Shown here: positions 17,512 through 26,158 of the stretch, piece after piece
Position numbering within the stretch: the first letter of the stretch is position 1
Layout of the letters: every line of letters starts with the position of its first letter
From: Candidatus Wallbacteria bacterium
GTDB lineage: Bacteria; Muiribacteriota; JAQTZZ01
Length of the DNA stretch: 64,000 nucleotides
Reading direction: 5' to 3'
Assembly: GCA_028687545.1 (NCBI GenBank)
Contig: JAQTZZ010000005.1
Span: 1 to 64,000 of the forward strand
Position numbers and translations under genes: made by a program
Notes under the pieces: model-generated
Seen by the model: only the letters and a program-made list of their open reading frames with translations
Told to the model about the DNA's origin: nothing
Database searches by the model: none

Positions 17512-17601
17512 TCTAATAACCACATAGTATCAATCTTCAAACCGACGTTAAACACTTGATTGAAAATGGCAGCTAGAGATGATGTGGCTAAAGGATAGAC
17601 A

Positions 17602-18561
17602 TTGAGGATCAAGACTTTTACTACGTTCGATATTTCCAGGATTCTGGAAGTGAATCCGAATACAGTAACCAGGTGGATAAATGCCGGTAAATTAAAGTCA
17701 TTCATTACTCCGGGAGGGCATAACAGAGTCCTGGCCAAGGACTTGCTGGCATTCCTGAAGGAATACAACCTGCCGGTCCCTGTAACCCTCACCTGCGAAA
17801 AAGAGATCAAAATTCTGGTAGTGGATGATGATGAAATTATCTTAAAGACATTCAAACAGGTACTGGAGAAAAACGGCTACGCTGTTTATCTTGCTAAAGA
17901 CGGGTTTCAGGCAGGTGATGCGCTGAATGATTTTGAACCTCAGCTTGTGGTTCTGGATATCCTGCTGCCTGGAATCAACGGATTTGCTGTCTGCAAGGCG
18001 ATTAAAGGAAAATATAAGAAAACAAAAATACTGGGGATCACAGGCCATTATTCTGAAGAGAGCAAAAATAAGCTGATGGCTGCAGGTGCGGCGGATTTGC
18101 TGGCAAAACCCATTACCAATGATGATCTGTTGAAAAAAGTCGATTCATTGTTAAACGATGATAATTTGCCGATCAGCGGATCCCTGAATGATCTGGGAAA
18201 AATCAAAATTCTGGTTGTGGATGATGATGAATCAGTCTTAAAGATCATTAAATTGATTTTGGAGGAAAACGGGTACCAGGTAAAGCTGGCTGCTGACGGA
18301 TTTCAGGCTGGAAAAGCCATCGGTGAATTTGAACCTCAACTTGTGATTTTGGATATCATGCTTCCAGGGATCAGCGGTTTCGATGTCTGCAAACTGATCA
18401 GGGAAAAATATAAAACAACCAAAATACTGGGGATCACAGGCCAGTATACTGCAGAAATCAGGAAAAAAATAATTGCCTGCGGTGCTGATGATTTAATTGA
18501 AAAGCAGTTCAATGTTGATGATCTGGTTGAAAAAGTCGGTTCACTGTTAAAGTCTCAGTGA
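17602..18561 (+). CDS. HTH (excisionase/MerR-like) - REC - REC regulator
   Basis: The 319-residue protein has the same N-terminal DNA-binding domain as the gene at 4104 (DISRILEVNPNTVTRWINAG, about 3-48) followed by two receiver domains. The first (about 69-185) has Asp119 in LVVLDILLPG and KP near its end. The second (about 200-319) has LVILDIMLPG but EKQF where KPF is usual. The receivers are so alike (both have DGFQAG and FEPQLV) that an internal duplication is likely. Translation appears to start at TTG with AAGGA upstream. Control of the vesicle cluster is inferred from position. Its end overlaps the convergent response regulator by seven bases. Confidence 0.82.
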   Translation: MRIKTFTTFDISRILEVNPNTVTRWINAGKLKSFITPGGHNRVLAKDLLAFLKEYNLPVPVTLTCEKEIKILVVDDDEIILKTFKQVLEKNGYAVYLAKDGFQAGDALNDFEPQLVVLDILLPGINGFAVCKAIKGKYKKTKILGITGHYSEESKNKLMAAGAADLLAKPITNDDLLKKVDSLLNDDNLPISGSLNDLGKIKILVVDDDESVLKIIKLILEENGYQVKLAADGFQAGKAIGEFEPQLVILDIMLPGISGFDVCKLIREKYKTTKILGITGQYTAEIRKKIIACGADDLIEKQFNVDDLVEKVGSLLKSQ

Positions 18562-19199
18562 TCTATCAGACCTTCGCTGATTGCCCAGCGGGTAAGTTCG
18601 GACTGTTTATGCAGGCCCAGCTTTTCCATGATGTTCTTTCTGTGCCAATTGACCGTGTTGACTGTGATTTTAAATCTTGCGGCAATTTCCTTGCTGCTGA
18701 ATCCTTCGGCAATCAGCTGCGCTGTTTCCCGTTCCCGCTGAGAAAGGCCTTCCCAGTCGCGGCATTCTGCGCGGCCTTTTAAGAATCCTTCCACGATATA
18801 TTTAGTGATCGAAGGAGAAAGATAGAATTTGTCGGAACTCACGGTTCTGATTGCTTTGATAATCTCGTCAGGCAATCCGGTCTTCAGGAGATATCCTCTG
18901 GCACCTGAGAGCATTGCTTTTTCAACTAAGGCCCTGTTGTCGTGCATTGAAAGAATGATAATCCGGCTCAAAGGGGAAATTCTCAGGATTCTGGGGATCG
19001 CGTCAATTCCGTTCAGCCCTGGCATGGAAATGTCCAGGATATACACATCAGTCGGATTTGTTTTTGCCAGGGCCAGGACTTCCTCGCCGTTTGATGCTTC
19101 CCCGGTCACAGTGATATCTTTGGCTTTTTTTTCGATCAGGGTCTTGATCCCCAGCCTGATCAGGTCATGATCATCTGCAATAGTCACTGTTATCTGCAT
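18555..19199 (-). CDS. NarL/FixJ-family response regulator
   Basis: The 214-residue protein has an N-terminal receiver (ADDHDLIRLGIKTLI, phosphoacceptor in VYILDISMPGLNG) and a C-terminal LuxR-type helix-turn-helix (LSQRERETAQLIAEGFSSKE, TVNWHRKNIMEKLGL). It binds DNA as a phosphorylation-controlled dimer in this family. I chose the ATG at 19199 with AAGG upstream over an in-frame ATG at 19238. The nearest signalling partner is the membrane receiver protein upstream on the same strand. Confidence 0.92.
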   Translation of the reverse strand: MQITVTIADDHDLIRLGIKTLIEKKAKDITVTGEASNGEEVLALAKTNPTDVYILDISMPGLNGIDAIPRILRISPLSRIIILSMHDNRALVEKAMLSGARGYLLKTGLPDEIIKAIRTVSSDKFYLSPSITKYIVEGFLKGRAECRDWEGLSQRERETAQLIAEGFSSKEIAARFKITVNTVNWHRKNIMEKLGLHKQSELTRWAISEGLIDH

Positions 19200-19274
19200 G
19201 TTAGTAGACCTTACAAAATTTTGAATCTTGAATTTCAAATTCCGAATTACAGATTTTGCCGGTCACCTTGACTT

Positions 19275-19309
19275 TTCTCCATTCTCCATTCTTCATTCAC
19301 TATTCACCA
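19275..19309. repeat. Degenerate heptamer tandem repeat
   Basis: Five consecutive 7-base units read TTCTCCA, TTCTCCA, TTCTTCA, TTCACTA and TTCACCA. They lie in the 180-base gap between the response regulator and the membrane receiver gene. The surrounding sequence also holds TTGAAT/ATTCAA-like stretches (19213-19240). The function is unknown; the class resembles the heptamers at 15809-15883. Confidence 0.6.
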
Positions 19310-19379
19310 TTTGAAATTTTCTGTAACTGTCAAACAGGTTCCTGTCTTATTATTCTATCTCAGAGCAGAGGGAATTGTT

Positions 19380-20099
19380 TCAAGTCAAGATGTGATTGAT
19401 CCCTTTGACAAGGTCAAGTTCATCAAACGGCTTGGACAGGAAACCTGCAGTTCCATCCTGGATTAGAGTGAAAATTTCCTGATCTAGGCTGCCTCCGGAA
19501 ACGAGAAGGATCCTGACAGCCGGATTTATTTCCCTCAAATTGCGGAAGATTTCTGTTCCCTTCATGTCCGGCAGCTGTATGTCAAGCAGCACCAGGCTGA
19601 TTTCCTTTCCCAGCACTCTGAAAATTCCAAGCGCCTGCACCCCGCTCCCTGCAGCGAGGACTTTAAATCCCATCCGGCCGAGCATTTTTTCGCCTAAGCT
19701 GCGGAAGATTTCCTGATCTTCAACCAGCAGGGCAGTCCCTGTAAAATTCCTCTGAAAAGTTTTTTCCGATTTCAGAATCTGATCAATTGATCCGGAATTT
19801 TCCCGCCTTCGAGGCTGCGCTTCCAACAATTCAACCAGCTTCACTGATTCCCCTGCTGCAGCTGTGATCCGTCTCAAATACTCGTCCTTCTTGGCAGTGG
19901 TAGATTCATCCAGTCCGATTTCAGCCTGCAGTAGAATCCCCCAGAAATGATTTTTGACTTCATGTGCCATCAGACTGGCTCTTTTAGAAAGCTCTTGAAT
20001 TTTCTGATAAAGTAGATAAATGCCTGTCAGCAGTGCAATCAATAAAATCAAGGTTATGATCTGAAAAAAATACAGCTTAACAAAAAGGATCTGAGTCAT
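19380..20099 (-). CDS. Membrane-anchored receiver protein with DHp-like domain but no ATPase
   Basis: The 239-residue protein has an N-terminal membrane helix (about 9-30), a short segment like the dimerisation/phosphotransfer helix of kinases (LMAHEVKNHFWGILLQAEI, about 42-100), then a complete receiver (about 120-239; LVLLDIQLPDMKG, KPFDELD). No ATP-binding domain lies between them, so it cannot be a normal kinase. It may be a phosphorelay intermediate or a membrane phosphate sink. It has no ribosome site, and its -10 box ends seven bases before the ATG, pointing to a leaderless message. Confidence 0.78.
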   Translation of the reverse strand: MTQILFVKLYFFQIITLILLIALLTGIYLLYQKIQELSKRASLMAHEVKNHFWGILLQAEIGLDESTTAKKDEYLRRITAAAGESVKLVELLEAQPRRRENSGSIDQILKSEKTFQRNFTGTALLVEDQEIFRSLGEKMLGRMGFKVLAAGSGVQALGIFRVLGKEISLVLLDIQLPDMKGTEIFRNLREINPAVRILLVSGGSLDQEIFTLIQDGTAGFLSKPFDELDLVKGINHILT

Positions 20100-20106
20100 T
20101 TGTCAT

Positions 20107-20135
20107 ATATTAAGCAATACATGTCTGCATGTCAA
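20107..20135 (-). promoter_or_regulatory. Promoter of the membrane receiver gene (leaderless type)
   Basis: On the minus strand TTGACA (20130-20135), 17 bases and TAATAT (20107-20112) precede the ATG at 20099 by only seven bases. No Shine-Dalgarno sequence is visible. Confidence 0.6.
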
Positions 20136-20163
20136 TCCGCAGTTTTGCAAATTGCAAGGGCTA

Positions 20164-20192
20164 TTGCAATTTACAATACTATAAGGTATAAT
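20164..20192 (+). promoter_or_regulatory. Promoter of the PAS hybrid kinase with TTGCAA repeats
   Basis: TTGCAA (20164-20169), 17 bases and a perfect TATAAT (20187-20192) precede the kinase. Two more TTGCAA copies lie just upstream at 20145-20150 and 20152-20157. The hexamer is itself palindromic, so the cluster could be an operator shared with the divergent gene. Confidence 0.55.
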
Positions 20193-20250
20193 TTATTTAA
20201 AGGCAATTCGTGTGATAAGGTTTTGGATTCTACACTAGAGGTGATACTTT

Positions 20251-22131
20251 ATGTCCAAAACTGATTTACTGCTCTGCAAATTTGACCGGAATTTCAAGAT
20301 AACTTACACCAGCCAGCAATTCAAGGATTATTTCTGCAGAACCCGTGAAATGTACGGTGATTCAATTCTGAGCATTTTTCCTGAGCAGGAACAGAAACTG
20401 ATCGCTCAGAAACTCGGCCTGCTTACTCCCAGAAACTATTTTATCGAGCAGGACGTGCAAACCCCTGACAACAGGGAGACTTGGATGAAATTTCAGTTTA
20501 CAGCTGTTTTTGAGAAAAATTGCGAACTGCTGGAATACCATGCAGTGGTTGAAGATATTACTGACGCCAAAGCAGCACAATTGAACAGGGAGCGGCTGCA
20601 GAATCTGGTTGAGCTGTCGCCGTTTCCGATCATCATTGTGGGAAAGGATCGCGCTGATTATGTGAATCAGAAATTCATTGACACATTCGGATATACTCTG
20701 GACGACATACCTACCGGACAAGCCTGGTTCGAAAAGGCTTTCCCTGATGAAACATACAGGAATAAGATTCTGGCGAAATGGTTTGCAGACGTACAGAAAA
20801 AGGAAAAATTCATCTTATCCGACGAAGTATATCATGTCACATGTAAAAACGGCAGGTGCAGGGAAGTGAACCTGAGCAGCACTTTCGCTGAAAATGATTG
20901 CTTCATCATTTTTTTCAATGACCTGACTGAGCTGCTAAAGATTGAAGCAGAGAAAAAATCCCTCACTGAACAGCTGATCCAGTCACAGAAACTGGAAGCA
21001 ATCGGCCAGCTTGCAGGAGGAATTGCTCACGATTTCAACAATATGCTGCAGGTGATCACTGGCAGTGCCGGCATGTTAAAGGACAAATTCAGACAGGATC
21101 GTGTCCATACGGATCTGGTCAACAACGTACTGGAAGCTTCCAGGCAGGCTTCAGGCCTGACAGGCCAGCTGCTGGCTTTTTCCAGGAAACAGGTGCTGGA
21201 AATGAAAGTGCTTAATCCAAACTCCCTGATTGAGGGCCTGAAGAAAACTTATTTCAAGCTCCTGCCTGAGAACATCAGTTTCGAATCCAGGCTTTCCCCT
21301 GAGCCCATGAAAATTCTGGCAGACCAGGTGCAGATGCAGCAGGTGCTGATCAACCTGGTGCTGAATGCCAGGGATGCCATCTCAGGCGCAGGGAGGATCG
21401 CAGTGGAGAGTTCCAGCCTGACAGAGGCGGAAGCCGAGCGGATAACCAGAGGTGAACTGAAGGGCAGATGTGTAATGTTCACAGTCAGCGACACCGGCTG
21501 CGGAATGGATAATGAAACTATCGGGAAAATATTCGAACCCTTTTTCACAACCAAGGAAATCGGCAAGGGAACAGGACTCGGCCTGTCTACAGTTTATGGG
21601 ATCGTGATGCAGCACTGCGGCAGGATCATGGTGGAAAGCGAACCAGGCAAAGGCAGTATTTTCAAGGTATTGATACCAATGGCAGAAGGGAAAATTGAAA
21701 AAGAGAAAAAAGTCCTGAAAAAGGCTGTCTGTGGAGGGTATGAGACTCTGCTGTTGATCGAAGACGATCCGGCAGTGCTCAAGCAGGTGAGCTGCCAGCT
21801 TGTAGAAGGCGGATACAGGGTGCTGGAAGCGTTAAACCCGGTGGATGCCTTGAAACTTGCCAAGCAGCACGGGTCTGAAATCAGTCTGATGGTGTCGGAC
21901 GTGGTGCTGCCGTATCTCTCAGGCAAGGAACTTTACCGCAAGCTCTCCACCATGCTTCCAGACCTGAAAGTGGTTTACATCTCAGGCTATACAAACGAGA
22001 TGATCTTACAACATGGGATTCTGGACAAGGGTGTGAGGCTCCTGATCAAACCTTTCAGTACAGAGGACCTGCTGCTGGGCGTCAGGGATTCCCTGGATTC
22101 ACCAGCGATAGAGCACTGCGCCCCAGCCTAA
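20251..22131 (+). CDS. Cytosolic PAS-PAS hybrid histidine kinase
   Basis: The 626-residue protein has no membrane segment. It has two PAS-like sensor domains (about 5-105 and 115-230), a short coiled linker, the phosphoacceptor helix GGIAHDFNNML (His260), an ATPase domain with [24 protein letters not shown], and a C-terminal receiver (LIEDDPAVLKQ, MVSDVVLPYLSG). AGAGGTGA precedes the ATG. It autophosphorylates and passes phosphate to its own receiver; an output protein is not encoded beside it. Its last 33 bases overlap the convergent KAS III gene. Confidence 0.93.
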   Translation: MSKTDLLLCKFDRNFKITYTSQQFKDYFCRTREMYGDSILSIFPEQEQKLIAQKLGLLTPRNYFIEQDVQTPDNRETWMKFQFTAVFEKNCELLEYHAVVEDITDAKAAQLNRERLQNLVELSPFPIIIVGKDRADYVNQKFIDTFGYTLDDIPTGQAWFEKAFPDETYRNKILAKWFADVQKKEKFILSDEVYHVTCKNGRCREVNLSSTFAENDCFIIFFNDLTELLKIEAEKKSLTEQLIQSQKLEAIGQLAGGIAHDFNNMLQVITGSAGMLKDKFRQDRVHTDLVNNVLEASRQASGLTGQLLAFSRKQVLEMKVLNPNSLIEGLKKTYFKLLPENISFESRLSPEPMKILADQVQMQQVLINLVLNARDAISGAGRIAVESSSLTEAEAERITRGELKGRCVMFTVSDTGCGMDNETIGKIFEPFFTTKEIGKGTGLGLSTVYGIVMQHCGRIMVESEPGKGSIFKVLIPMAEGKIEKEKKVLKKAVCGGYETLLLIEDDPAVLKQVSCQLVEGGYRVLEALNPVDALKLAKQHGSEISLMVSDVVLPYLSGKELYRKLSTMLPDLKVVYISGYTNEMILQHGILDKGVRLLIKPFSTEDLLLGVRDSLDSPAIEHCAPA

Positions 22132-23118
22132 GCCCCCTCCCATTGCAGCCAGCAGCAGATTGTCGCCTTTTTTGAAAAGGGACTTGTTCCCATCCATCAG
22201 AATCGGGATCGAGGCCATGGAAGCATTGCCGACTGTACTGTAATTGGTCAGTACTTTGTCTTCAGACAATCCCATGGCTTCACTGCTTTTATTGATGATG
22301 CTTTTACCTGCCTGATGCGGAAGAAAGTAAGAAATGTCGGCATATCCCAGGCAATGCTTTCTGAGCACCGCATTCGTTGATTCCATCAGTTTCTCCACAG
22401 CGAATTCCTTGACTACATGTGAGTGCATTTTCAGGCAGTGCATTTTATTTTTATAGATGTCCTTACAGTTTTCAGGGGTAATGGGCATTGAGCTGCCGCC
22501 TGCAGGCACGTCAAGCAACTCCCCTTTTTCTCCGTCGCTGCGGGCATAACATCCGAGGATCCCGGACTCCTCGCTTTCCGACCTTTCCAGTACCACAGCC
22601 CCTGCCCCGTCGCTGAAAGTGGCACCTGTAATGTAATCGCTGCGGTCCACGATTGTGGACATCTTTTCCGCGGCAGCCACCAGCACGTGCTTGAAACTCG
22701 GGTCTGATTTCATCAGGCTGTCTGCCACGAACAGGGCATAAACGAAACCCGGACAAGCGGCATTCACATCAAAAGCCCAGGAATTATTGCCGGCGTTGAG
22801 CTTTGACTGAAGAATCGAAGCAGTATTCGGGCCTTTTTTATCTGGAGTGGCGGTAGTGACTATGATCAGGTCCAGGTCTTCCGGCTGTATTCCTGCTTCC
22901 TGCAATGCCTTGCGACTGGCTTCCAGTGCCAGGTCGGATGTGGCTTCAATGTCCGAAGCTATGTGCCTGTTTTTGAATCCCATCACCCGTTCCACCCATT
23001 TTCCGTATGGCCCGCCTTTTTTTTCGTCATATCCGCTCAGGTCTACTGTCTGTTCCAGCTCCTCATTGTTGAGAGTTTTCAGAGGCAGATAACTGCCGAT
23101 TCCGATGATTTTGTTCAT
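22099..23118 (-). CDS. Beta-ketoacyl-ACP synthase III family enzyme
   Basis: The 339-residue protein keeps the KAS III triad: Cys122 (NAACPGFVYAL), His268 (LPHQAG) and Asn298 (STVGNASMASIP). Such enzymes condense an acyl-CoA or acyl-carrier thioester with malonyl-ACP. A KAS III encoded last in an operon with an SDR, a hydratase and a radical SAM enzyme is more likely to belong to a special pathway than to housekeeping fatty acid synthesis, though this is inference. Its ATG overlaps the SDR stop as ATGA. Confidence 0.9.
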   Translation of the reverse strand: MNKIIGIGSYLPLKTLNNEELEQTVDLSGYDEKKGGPYGKWVERVMGFKNRHIASDIEATSDLALEASRKALQEAGIQPEDLDLIIVTTATPDKKGPNTASILQSKLNAGNNSWAFDVNAACPGFVYALFVADSLMKSDPSFKHVLVAAAEKMSTIVDRSDYITGATFSDGAGAVVLERSESEESGILGCYARSDGEKGELLDVPAGGSSMPITPENCKDIYKNKMHCLKMHSHVVKEFAVEKLMESTNAVLRKHCLGYADISYFLPHQAGKSIINKSSEAMGLSEDKVLTNYSTVGNASMASIPILMDGNKSLFKKGDNLLLAAMGGGLGWGAVLYRW

Positions 23119-23867
23119 GCCGCGCCTCCATTGATTTTGATTACCTGTCCGTTGATGTAGCCTCCGCTTTTCGAAACAAGGTGCAGGATCGCAGCCGCCA
23201 CGTCTTCGGCTGTGCCGAACTTCCTGGAAGGTATTCGCTGCAGCAGTTTTTCGCGGATTTTATCAGGCGTGTGAGTCTTAGACATCCCAGCGTCAATGTA
23301 TCCGGGCGATACTATGTTGGCTGTTATATTGTGCCTGGCAAGTTCCAGGGCCATGGTTTTAGTCAGTCCGTACAGTCCGCTTTTGGACGCCGCATAGGCG
23401 GAGATACCCATCTCTCCCAGTTCAGCTGAAATAGACCCCAGATTGACGATCCGGCCATAATTCTGAGCCTTCATCAATGGGATCACCGAACTCGTCAGAT
23501 AAAAAACGCTGTTCAGATTGATCGAGATCGTTGTCTCCCATTCCAGAGCCGTGATTTCCTCGATTTTTTTCTGAGGCCCTGGAATGGCGGCATTATTTAT
23601 GAGTATCTCGATTTTCCCGCATTTTTCACGGCAGACGTCGATCATCCGCCTGACATCGATAAGCTTGGAGACATCGGCCTGAATCAGCTCAGCCCAGCCG
23701 CCCTGCCCGACGATCCTGTCCCTGACTGCTTCCGCCTTTTCCCGCTGCTCCAGGTAATTAATGAAAACCCGGGCACCCTGCCCGGCCAGCGTTTCTGCGA
23801 TCACTGCCCCAATCCCCCTGGATGCGCCAGTCACCAGAGCTACGTTTCCTTTTAATGCGAATTCCAT
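23115..23867 (-). CDS. FabG-like short-chain dehydrogenase/reductase
   Basis: The 250-residue protein has the NAD(P) motif TGASRGIG near residues 13-20, NNAAIPG and the catalytic Tyr158/Lys162 (YAASK). It reads like a 3-oxoacyl-ACP reductase. It lies between the enoyl-CoA hydratase and KAS III genes, overlapping the latter by four bases. Together the three could perform chain elongation, keto reduction and hydration/dehydration on a thioester. The ATG follows a GGAAGG site. Confidence 0.92.
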   Translation of the reverse strand: MEFALKGNVALVTGASRGIGAVIAETLAGQGARVFINYLEQREKAEAVRDRIVGQGGWAELIQADVSKLIDVRRMIDVCREKCGKIEILINNAAIPGPQKKIEEITALEWETTISINLNSVFYLTSSVIPLMKAQNYGRIVNLGSISAELGEMGISAYAASKSGLYGLTKTMALELARHNITANIVSPGYIDAGMSKTHTPDKIREKLLQRIPSRKFGTAEDVAAAILHLVSKSGGYINGQVIKINGGAA

Positions 23868-23883
23868 AATTTACCTTCCACTA

Positions 23884-24633
23884 TTATTTACTGATAAATT
23901 TATTGACTCTTTCCCTGAACTCAGGTTGATTCAGGCAATCCCTGAAGCAATGGCTCTCGGATTCGAAGTTAAGATAGTCGCCGTGCGAAAGGGCTTTCTT
24001 GGCCAGCCTCAGGGCATAGAGCGGACTTTTCGCAAGCGGAGCGGCAATTTCTTCGGCCGTCTTCAGCAGAACCTTGTCAGGAACTACCCTGTCGGCCAGC
24101 CGGGAGGCCAGGGCTGTCGCAGAATCCATGATTTCACCGGTCAGGATCATTCTTCTCGCTATGCCCGGCCCTACTCTCAGTGGTAGAAGCTGAGTTCCTC
24201 CGGCTCCGGGAATCAAGCCCAGCGTTATTTCCAGGAGACCGAATCTGGCGGATTCTCCGGCCAGGATGTAATCGCAGGCCAGAGCCACTTCCAGGCCTCC
24301 TCCCAGAGCGTGGCCTGAAACAGCAGCGATAGTCAGCTGCGGGATTTCAGACAGGCTGCGCATGAATCTGCGGCCGTTTTCCAGGAAATTGTGCACAAGT
24401 TCAGGCTCCTGATCGATTCTGGCGAATTCGTTGATATCAGCTCCTGTGATAAAGTTTGAACCGCTGCCTGAGAGGATCAGAGCCTTGATCGTTGCGCTGC
24501 CCCTGATTTCAGAGGTCAGCTGCAGGAGCTCGTCTGTCATGAGGCTGTTAATGGCATTGCCCTTTTCAGGTCTGTTGAAGATCAGATGTCCGATATGTCC
24601 TGCTTCCCTGAAAAGCAGTGTTTCAAATTTCAT
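23884..24633 (-). CDS. Enoyl-CoA hydratase/isomerase (crotonase) family enzyme
   Basis: The 249-residue protein has the crotonase landmarks FITGADINEF (oxyanion hole), HALGGGLEVALACD and LLEITLGLIPGAGGTQ. Both catalytic Glu positions of hydratases (in GGGLEV and LLEI) are present, so water addition or removal across an enoyl thioester is likely. It lies 16 bases before the SDR gene in the direction of transcription, and its start overlaps the end of the radical SAM gene by 11 bases. Confidence 0.92.
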   Translation of the reverse strand: MKFETLLFREAGHIGHLIFNRPEKGNAINSLMTDELLQLTSEIRGSATIKALILSGSGSNFITGADINEFARIDQEPELVHNFLENGRRFMRSLSEIPQLTIAAVSGHALGGGLEVALACDYILAGESARFGLLEITLGLIPGAGGTQLLPLRVGPGIARRMILTGEIMDSATALASRLADRVVPDKVLLKTAEEIAAPLAKSPLYALRLAKKALSHGDYLNFESESHCFRDCLNQPEFRERVNKFISK

Positions 24634-26158
24634 CGCTCTTCTCCCTGCATTTTTGGATTTCCCGGCTGAAGAAATTCATGTCCCTTTCCTTCAGCTTTGT
24701 AGAATGTTCGAGATAAACGGTATTCGGATCCTTTTTCAATAGATCTGCCATCAGATAAACCTCGTCCGAGACTCTGCTGATGCCGTGATCATACAACTTG
24801 CGGCTGATATCTCCGCAGATTTTCGAATAATCGAGAAAGGATTTCCCGCTTGAATGCTTGTAAAAATCCGCGGGATAAGTCCATTTATCAGGGTCCTGAA
24901 TATGCTCAACCCGCATCGTCATCATGGCTTTTTTCCATAAAGGGTTCAGAACATAGCCATGCCGCTCAGGGTGGGCAGTCAGTTCAGTGCGGGGAAAAGG
25001 CGCGATCGGAACAGAAGGCACTGAGTCCGGCCTGACCCTGAGGATGAAATCCACTGTGGATTTGAGGCTTTCTTCAGATTCGCCGGGATTGCCTACCATG
25101 ATGCTGGCGATCGCCTTGATCCCGGCTTTTTTGGTTCCCAGGATCACTTCTTCCAGATCTTCCCTGGTGTTCCTCTTGTTGAGCCTGCCCAGCACCCTGT
25201 TGTCCGCTGATTCCAGACCGAAGAAAATGGCCAGACAGCCGGCTAGTTTCATCCGTTCGAGAAGATCCTGCCTTCCCTTGAGCTCATGGGCTTCGGAAAA
25301 GCAGGACCAGGTCAGTGCCGGAAAATCTGTTCTGGTCAGGATTTCGGAAGTGAAACTCTCGATCAGCTCCAGGCTGAGCATGGAAGAAGTGACCCGGAAA
25401 TGCGAGACTCCGAATTTCTGATGATCGCTCTTCATCGAATCCACTACTTTCCGGATGTTGCGGGGACGGATCCCATGGCCTGACATTGCTTCATGGCCGC
25501 ACATGATGCAGCGGTTGAAGCAACCTCTGGAGAGATCCAGCATCAGAATCGGCCACATCCCTTCCTTTTGTCCATACAGACTCCAGTCAGGAAGCGGGGA
25601 GACAGACTCATCGGTGAGATCGTGGAAAATCTGCGGGGCTCCGCGCCGGATGCTGCCGCCCTCGACATAGAGGGCTCCAGCGATCTCTTTTTTTTTCCGC
25701 CTGCCTGCAAGATGCTCCAGCAGTTCCAGCATCGGTTTTTCACCTTCGCCGAGCAGCAGCATGTCAAAGACTGGCTTGTCGTTTCCAGTTATTTCAGGCA
25801 ATGTGCGCAAAAAATCTTCCTCGAACCAGGTGGCGTGATACCCTCCACCAACCACGAAAAGTGCCGGGAATCTCCTGCGCAGTTTTTGCAGGATGACAGC
25901 AGTGTCCTGATAAGCGTTGAACCAGGTGGTAATTCCGAGTACATCGGGCAGGTCCTGCTCGAATTCCGCGATCAGATAATCTGTGAGTGAGTGCTCGTCC
26001 GGGCATTGGCTGAAAATTTCCGGCCTGTTAAGGTCGAGCACTTTAGCGGAATGCCCGTGATTCCTGCAAAGCGTTGCCAGGATCGCAGGACCGGGATTAG
26101 GGATGAAATTATCTGAGTGCTGCGGATAACCTGAGTAGGAAAGAAATACAATCTTCAA
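24623..26158 (-). CDS. B12-binding-type radical SAM enzyme
   Basis: The 511-residue protein starts with a cobalamin-binding-like Rossmann domain (MKIVFLSYSGYPQHSDNF, VVGGGYHATWFE) followed by a radical SAM domain with CFNRCIMC binding the 4Fe-4S cluster. The pattern FFGLESADNRVLGRLNKRNT is typical of the B12 radical SAM group, which often methylates unreactive carbons or rearranges skeletons. The canonical DxHxxG of the B12 site is not evident, so cobalamin use is uncertain. It starts with TTG behind AAAGGAG and overlaps the acetyltransferase stop by four bases. Confidence 0.88.
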   Translation of the reverse strand: MKIVFLSYSGYPQHSDNFIPNPGPAILATLCRNHGHSAKVLDLNRPEIFSQCPDEHSLTDYLIAEFEQDLPDVLGITTWFNAYQDTAVILQKLRRRFPALFVVGGGYHATWFEEDFLRTLPEITGNDKPVFDMLLLGEGEKPMLELLEHLAGRRKKKEIAGALYVEGGSIRRGAPQIFHDLTDESVSPLPDWSLYGQKEGMWPILMLDLSRGCFNRCIMCGHEAMSGHGIRPRNIRKVVDSMKSDHQKFGVSHFRVTSSMLSLELIESFTSEILTRTDFPALTWSCFSEAHELKGRQDLLERMKLAGCLAIFFGLESADNRVLGRLNKRNTREDLEEVILGTKKAGIKAIASIMVGNPGESEESLKSTVDFILRVRPDSVPSVPIAPFPRTELTAHPERHGYVLNPLWKKAMMTMRVEHIQDPDKWTYPADFYKHSSGKSFLDYSKICGDISRKLYDHGISRVSDEVYLMADLLKKDPNTVYLEHSTKLKERDMNFFSREIQKCREKSDEI

